Below, in pieces: positions 4,915 through 8,388 of a stretch of 8,388 bases of DNA. The notes under the pieces are model-generated. The model made no database searches. It worked only from the letters and a program-made list of their open reading frames with translations, and was not told the DNA's origin. The stretch is from Bdellovibrio sp. Its GTDB lineage: Bacteria > Bdellovibrionota > Bdellovibrionia > Bdellovibrionales > Bdellovibrionaceae. The stretch is from assembly GCA_017745015.1 (NCBI GenBank), contig JAGIAF010000035.1, positions 8,803 to 17,190 of the forward strand, in the 5' to 3' direction. Position 1 is the stretch's first letter. Each line of letters opens with the position of its first letter. The translations under genes and the position numbers were made by a program.

Positions 4915-6435
4915 ATGGGTGCGACAAAATGGTTTAAAGGAATTCGTGGGAAGTTATTAATTCTAACTGCGATTCCTTTTCTCGTTATAGTCACTCTTTA
5001 TTATCAAGCAGATTACAGCATTGGGGCTCTTCAATCCAGTATTAATCAGGCCAACAATGTGCGTGGGCCATCACTCAATCTTACTGGCAAGATGGCGAAA
5101 GACGCGGAGTCATTGCAACGCTATATCTTAAATGCGGTGCTGGCGGAGTCTGCGGATGTTCGCGAAATTGAAATCAAGAAAGCTCAAGATGCCATCGCAA
5201 GCTTCGAGGACAGTGTTCGTCGTTATGAACAAATTCCGCACGGAGTTGCCACTGGTAAGCTCTTCAATGAAATCCATGACCTGTGGAAACAAGCAAAGCC
5301 TGAGGCGCAATCGGCGATCTCTATGTTAGAGGCTGGGCAAAAGGAGGAAGCACGTGAGGTGATGCAAGAGAAATTTCGTGGGACAGCCACCCAGGTTTCC
5401 AAGAAACTCGATGAGCTTTCAAATTTACGGTTAGAGATGATGGTTCATGATTCAAAGACCGATGCGGCTCTTGTTAAACGTACTGATGCTATAATTGATT
5501 TTGTCGGCATCGTCGGGATGATTGCATCTCTCGCACTGTCAATATGGATCAGTTATGATCTCAGTCGCAAGTTGGTTGAAACTGTGGTCCTGCTGACGGA
5601 AAACTCCACGACAATGTTGCAAGCCAGCCAGCAGCTCTTTGTGACCAGTGAGCAGGTTGCTCAAGGGGCCACTGAATCGGCAGCCTCTATTGAAGAAACG
5701 GTGGCTTCCCTTGAAGAAGTGAATTCCATGGTTCAGCTGAACTCTGAGAGTGGTCAGAAGGTTGCGGAATTCGTGGAACAAGCGGTTGGCAAAGCACAGC
5801 TTGGAGAAAATGAAGTGGCCAGCCTGGCTCAAGCGATGAAGGATATTGAAGCCTCATCCAAACAAATCGAAGCCATCGTGGCAGTTATCGACAACATAGC
5901 CTTTCAAACAAATTTACTTTCCTTAAATGCTTCCATCGAAGCGGCGCGAGCGGGTGAACAAGGTAAAGGATTTTCTGCAGTGGCGGAAGCTGTCCGGGCC
6001 CTTGCTCATAGCAGTGCTAAGGCTGCCAAGGAAATTGCAGAGCTGATCCATCAGAGCTCCGTCAAAATTTCGACAGGAGTGCAGACAGCAGAAAACAGTG
6101 CTCGGGTGTTTCAAGAAATCAGTGCCACGATTCACAAGGTCTCCCAGTTGAGTCTAGAGGTCGCTCGAGCAAGTCATGAGCAAGCGCAAGGTGTGGGACA
6201 GATTAATAAAGCGATGAATCTCTTAGATACATCCACGCAAGTGAACTCGGCGGCATCGGAAGAAGTGGCCGTTTCAGCGCAGGAGCTTTCCGAACAAGCC
6301 CGCGCCTTGCAGAATGTGGTGAAGGGGCTTTCGGAAATTCTCGATGGAAAAAACAAAGGGGCTGCTGAAAATCAGCAGCCCCTTTTAGAGTTCGCAATTG
6401 CCACTCCGACAGAGTCGAAGCTGAGATCCGCTTAA
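4915..6435 (+). CDS. Methyl-accepting chemotaxis protein, two-TM, no evident HAMP
   Basis: A 506-residue inner-membrane chemoreceptor that would signal to CheW/CheA. TM1 is about 13-30 and TM2 about 193-213, enclosing a roughly 160-residue helical periplasmic domain resembling the four-helix-bundle sensor (4HB_MCP). After TM2 only about 25 residues separate the membrane from the signalling coiled coil (SEQVAQGATESAASIEETVASLEEV region, from 245), which leaves too little room for a normal HAMP domain of about 50 residues. The hairpin tip is clear at 325-361 (IDNIAFQTNLLSLNASIEAA, then RAGEQGKGF). Two positions differ from E. coli Tsr: A359 where Tsr has E402, and S366 where Tsr has R409. There is no NWETF-type tail for CheR/CheB. 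A near-consensus AGGAGGT precedes the ATG. The last 26 codons contain an intrinsic-terminator hairpin, and the stop overlaps the citrate synthase stop. The ligand is unknown. Confidence 0.95.
   Translation: MGATKWFKGIRGKLLILTAIPFLVIVTLYYQADYSIGALQSSINQANNVRGPSLNLTGKMAKDAESLQRYILNAVLAESADVREIEIKKAQDAIASFEDSVRRYEQIPHGVATGKLFNEIHDLWKQAKPEAQSAISMLEAGQKEEAREVMQEKFRGTATQVSKKLDELSNLRLEMMVHDSKTDAALVKRTDAIIDFVGIVGMIASLALSIWISYDLSRKLVETVVLLTENSTTMLQASQQLFVTSEQVAQGATESAASIEETVASLEEVNSMVQLNSESGQKVAEFVEQAVGKAQLGENEVASLAQAMKDIEASSKQIEAIVAVIDNIAFQTNLLSLNASIEAARAGEQGKGFSAVAEAVRALAHSSAKAAKEIAELIHQSSVKISTGVQTAENSARVFQEISATIHKVSQLSLEVARASHEQAQGVGQINKAMNLLDTSTQVNSAASEEVAVSAQELSEQARALQNVVKGLSEILDGKNKGAAENQQPLLEFAIATPTESKLRSA
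6348..6385 (-). terminator. Strong intrinsic terminator for citrate synthase, inside the chemoreceptor gene
   Basis: AAAGGGGCTGCTGA (6355-6368) and TCAGCAGCCCCTTT (6372-6385) make a perfect 14-bp stem with a 3-base loop. On the minus strand the stem begins 47 bases after the citrate synthase stop and is followed by G and six U (complement of 6348-6353), a textbook Rho-independent terminator. On the plus strand the stem is followed by only TTTT, so it may work weakly in that direction too, and there it sits inside codons 481-491 of the chemoreceptor, before its stop codon. Confidence 0.88.
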
Positions 6436-7598
6436 GCGCGCTCAGACAAAGGAACAACTTTACGTTGTTCAGCGCCTACGTACTCAGAAAGAGGACGAAT
6501 GATGCGGTTGTCAGCAGCTTGCTCCATAATGTGAGCAGACCAGCCCGTCGTACGAGCCATAACGAAGATCGGAGTAAAGAAGTCGATCTCGAAGCCCATC
6601 ATGTAGTATGCAGGACCCGCTGGGAAATCCAAGTTAGGGTAGATCTTCTTCTTCTCAACCATAACTTTTTCCAAAGCCGTGTACATTTGCATCCATTTTT
6701 GTTCGCCAGTTACGTCCGCCATGACTTGAGCGTACTTTTTCATTGTTGGAACGCGAGAGTCACCAGAGCGGTAAACGCGGTGACCGAAGCCCATAACTTT
6801 TTTCTTCTGAGCGAGAGCATCGATCATCCATTGTTCAGCTTTAGCTGGATCAGCGATCTCTTTCATCATGTGCATAACCATTTCGTTAGCGCCACCGTGC
6901 AAAGGACCTTTCAACGCGCCGATACCCGCTACAGTTGCAGAGTAGATATCAGATTGAGTTGAAGTCACAACACGTGCTGTGAAAGTAGAAGCGTTGAAGC
7001 TGTGTTCAGCGTAAAGGATCAAAGAAACGTCGAAAGCTTTAACAACTTCTTTTTGAGGTACTTTACCAAAGCACATATGGAAGAAGTTTTCAGCCAATGA
7101 CAAATCAGCTTTAGGTGGAATGAAATCCAAACCTTTTTTGAAGCGGTAGTCCGCAGCAACCATTGTTGGGATTTTTGCCAACAACATCATTGCTTTGTCC
7201 ATGTTCGTCGCCGGAGTTGCATCCCAAATACGAGCGTCTTCAGCACCCAAGAAAGAGACTGCCGTACGGATAGAATCCATAGGGTGGCATTTTTGCGGAA
7301 GTGATTTGATCACGTTCAACAAAGTCGCAGAGATATCGCGGTAGCCGCGTTCTTTTTTAGTGAAGTCAGCAAGTTGAGATTTATTTGGCAACTCACCGTT
7401 GTACATCAAGTACGCAACTTCTTCGAACGAGCAGTTTTCAGCCAAATCTTGAACTGGGTAACCGCGGTAGATCAAAGAGTTTGTGTGTGGGTTTACTTTA
7501 GATACTGAAGACGTATCCATTACAACGCCATCAAGACCTTTTTTAACGTTCATTTTCTCTGGTTCTGGAACGTAATCTGGATTGATATACTCAGCCAT
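6432..7598 (-). CDS. gltA: Citrate synthase (short bacterial type, citrate/2-methylcitrate synthase family)
   Basis: Condenses oxaloacetate and acetyl-CoA to citrate, the entry step of the TCA cycle, in the cytoplasm. The 388-residue length fits the short bacterial class. Catalytic elements are all present: H199 (AEHSFNAST), H234 (GPLHGGAN), H273 (GFGHRVY) and D324 (PNLDFPAGPAYYMMG), with the substrate-binding GWSAHIMEQ and RPLSEYVG blocks near 352-374. The NLDFPAG form and C-terminal blocks resemble actinobacterial PrpC-type enzymes, which can also use propionyl-CoA, so 2-methylcitrate synthase activity is possible. No prpB or prpD neighbour is seen. I choose the ATG at 7598 because GGAGGA precedes it at close spacing; an in-frame ATG at 7643 would add 15 residues but lacks a Shine-Dalgarno. 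Codon use looks tuned for high expression. The second FUSC gene ends 72 bases upstream with no terminator between. The gltA symbol follows function, not proven orthology. Confidence 0.95.
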   Translation of the reverse strand: MAEYINPDYVPEPEKMNVKKGLDGVVMDTSSVSKVNPHTNSLIYRGYPVQDLAENCSFEEVAYLMYNGELPNKSQLADFTKKERGYRDISATLLNVIKSLPQKCHPMDSIRTAVSFLGAEDARIWDATPATNMDKAMMLLAKIPTMVAADYRFKKGLDFIPPKADLSLAENFFHMCFGKVPQKEVVKAFDVSLILYAEHSFNASTFTARVVTSTQSDIYSATVAGIGALKGPLHGGANEMVMHMMKEIADPAKAEQWMIDALAQKKKVMGFGHRVYRSGDSRVPTMKKYAQVMADVTGEQKWMQMYTALEKVMVEKKKIYPNLDFPAGPAYYMMGFEIDFFTPIFVMARTTGWSAHIMEQAADNRIIRPLSEYVGAEQRKVVPLSERA

Positions 7599-7602
7599 GT
7601 TT

Positions 7603-7640
7603 CCTCCGAAAGGTACGCCGTACCTTTTGGAGGTGCGGCG
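7603..7640 (-). promoter_or_regulatory. Citrate synthase leader: Shine-Dalgarno-masking hairpin with an overlapping alternative hairpin
   Basis: In the minus-strand RNA, CCUCCAAAAGGUAC (7633-7620) pairs with GUACCUUUCGGAGG (7616-7603): 13 of 14 pairs with one A-C mismatch and a 3-base loop. GGAGG in the 3' arm is the citrate synthase Shine-Dalgarno, so this stem hides it. Overlapping it, CGCCGCACC (7640-7632) can pair with GGUACGGCG (7624-7616), 8 of 9 pairs with a 7-base loop; this takes over part of the first arm and leaves GGAGG free. The two stems exclude each other. As DNA, the core (AAAGGTACG, C, CGTACCTTT) is a perfect 19-bp dyad that could equally be a repressor or activator site. No convincing promoter hexamers are visible in the 72-base gap; the AT-rich TTAACTTAACTTAA just upstream (7656-7643) is the best candidate region. 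Confidence 0.65.
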
Positions 7641-7670
7641 CATTAAGTTAAGTTAAAGTAATGGCTGAGG

Positions 7671-8388
7671 CTAGCCCTTACCCTTTCGGCGGTCAAGAAA
7701 CGGGAAGACGGGAGCAGCGTGGCGAAGCTTTTCGTGGTGAATGACCCAGCCTCCCACGGCACCAATAGCGCTTCCCAAGGCAATATCCCAGAAACGAGTT
7801 TCAATTAACAGGTTCGGATCGTGGATCAAAGGTCGTCCCGCCTCCGTCAGCAAGATGGTCATCGGGGTGATAAAGATCACCGCCAGCCCGTAATTTCTAA
7901 GCACCAACATCTCAATAATGAACTGCAAAGTGATAATAGAAACACAAATACTCAGCGGAGTGTTGGCCACCGAAAGAATCACCCAACAAAGTCCCACGCC
8001 TAAAAATGTTCCGACAATGCGATGAAGACTGCGCTGCCAAATATGATAAGTGCTGGCGCCTTGCATAACCGCGGCACAAGACACCGGAACCCAGTAAGGA
8101 TTTTCCAAGTGCAGCAGGCGTCCCAAGAGCATCGAGCCGAACATGAAGCAACCCATGGTCGTCGCTTCCATAAAATGAAGAGACAATGTGCCTTCGGCCT
8201 CAAGCTGCGGGTGATAAGCACTCGCACTTTTCTTATAGGTGAGAGAACTATAAATAATCGCAAGCACCACTGAGTTTAGAACCCCCAGAGTGATCAGGCC
8301 TAACTTTGTCGGAATGGCGCTGACATCAAAAGGCATGCAGCTCGCCACGGCGGCAAGCATGATAAAGAAAAAACTGCCGGGACCTTTG
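7671..8388 (-). CDS. FUSC-family inner-membrane protein, C-terminal part, cut by right edge
   Basis: The frame is open through base 8388, giving at least 239 residues; the ATG at 8360 is internal, because the upstream codons read KGPGSFFFI in register with the membrane block, as expected inside FUSC proteins. The visible part has about six or seven hydrophobic segments and the family pattern NPYWVPVSCAAVMQG followed by WQRSLHRIVGTFLGVG, matching the equivalent YWVP...RGFLRMGGTILG block of the larger FUSC protein at 1390-3570. It ends with a short basic tail (DRRKGKG) and lacks the long soluble C-terminal domain of that protein, so it is probably of the compact single-block class of about 350 residues. 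Efflux of an organic acid is the family expectation; no substrate can be named. It reads toward citrate synthase with a 72-base gap and no terminator, so read-through transcription is likely. Confidence 0.85.
   Translation of the reverse strand, partial: KGPGSFFFIMLAAVASCMPFDVSAIPTKLGLITLGVLNSVVLAIIYSSLTYKKSASAYHPQLEAEGTLSLHFMEATTMGCFMFGSMLLGRLLHLENPYWVPVSCAAVMQGASTYHIWQRSLHRIVGTFLGVGLCWVILSVANTPLSICVSIITLQFIIEMLVLRNYGLAVIFITPMTILLTEAGRPLIHDPNLLIETRFWDIALGSAIGAVGGWVIHHEKLRHAAPVFPFLDRRKGKG

Noticed and set aside
6465..6962. 165-codon open frame on the plus strand antisense to citrate synthase
   Set aside because: It lies wholly within a certain gene, has biased basic and histidine-rich composition typical of antisense frames, and lacks a good ribosome binding site.
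7599..7643. Longer citrate synthase start at 7643
   Set aside because: No Shine-Dalgarno before it, while GGAGGA stands correctly before the ATG at 7598, where the family-like N-terminus begins. Kept only as a leader observation.
7643..7656. TTAAGTTAAGTTAA as a short tandem repeat or promoter
   Set aside because: Only two to three five-base units, and no matching -35 element at proper spacing on the minus strand; too weak for its own feature.
8358..8360. ATG at 8360 as start of the right-hand FUSC gene
   Set aside because: The frame continues upstream to the window edge with membrane-like sequence in register, so this methionine is internal.
1..8388. Defence, CRISPR, prophage, insertion sequence or biosynthetic cluster
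   Set aside because: I looked for repeat arrays, transposase or integrase motifs, tRNA cloverleafs and clustered accessory genes and found none; the genes are ordinary chromosomal families.

Overview
The window is a gene-dense chromosomal segment with roughly balanced base composition. It carries eight protein genes, no gap longer than about 75 bases, and no mobile element, CRISPR array, rRNA or tRNA that I can see. The gene set (M1 aminopeptidase N, group III truncated haemoglobin, two FUSC-family membrane proteins, a chemoreceptor, a citrate synthase of the short bacterial type) fits a free-living or predatory Gram-negative such as Bdellovibrio or a relative. That assignment rests on overall impression, not on a marker gene, and I hold it at moderate confidence.

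Layout. 1-588 (minus) is the N-terminal third or less of pepN, cut by the left edge. It diverges, with only 26 bases between start codons, from a plus-strand run: a VOC/glyoxalase-like protein (615-971), a group III truncated haemoglobin (981-1358) and a large two-domain FUSC-family protein (1390-3570). These three are spaced by 9 and 31 bases and look like one operon. Next on the same strand come a small alpha/beta-hydrolase-like protein (3629-4210), a small exported protein of unknown function (4284-4841) and a two-TM chemoreceptor without an evident HAMP domain (4915-6435). The chemoreceptor ends tail-to-tail with citrate synthase (7598-6432, minus), sharing a TTAA that supplies both stop codons. 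Upstream of citrate synthase on the minus strand is the C-terminal part of a second FUSC-family protein (8388-7671), cut by the right edge.

What stands out is not the proteins but the RNA around their starts and ends. The citrate synthase leader holds a 31-base inverted repeat (13 of 14 pairs, 3-base loop) whose 3' arm contains the Shine-Dalgarno, and an overlapping alternative hairpin that would free it: a two-state layout like that of a translational riboswitch or thermosensor, although a DNA operator is an equally fair reading. Four consecutive plus-strand genes (FUSC, hydrolase, exported protein, chemoreceptor) also have inverted repeats that pair with, or display in a loop, their ribosome binding site. 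A strong intrinsic terminator that serves citrate synthase lies inside the chemoreceptor coding region, 47 bases before its stop codon.

I see no multi-gene novel system (defence, secretion or biosynthetic cluster) here. The candidates for something undescribed are the leader structures and the embedded terminator, and all of these are predictions from reading the sequence, without folding energies or alignments.
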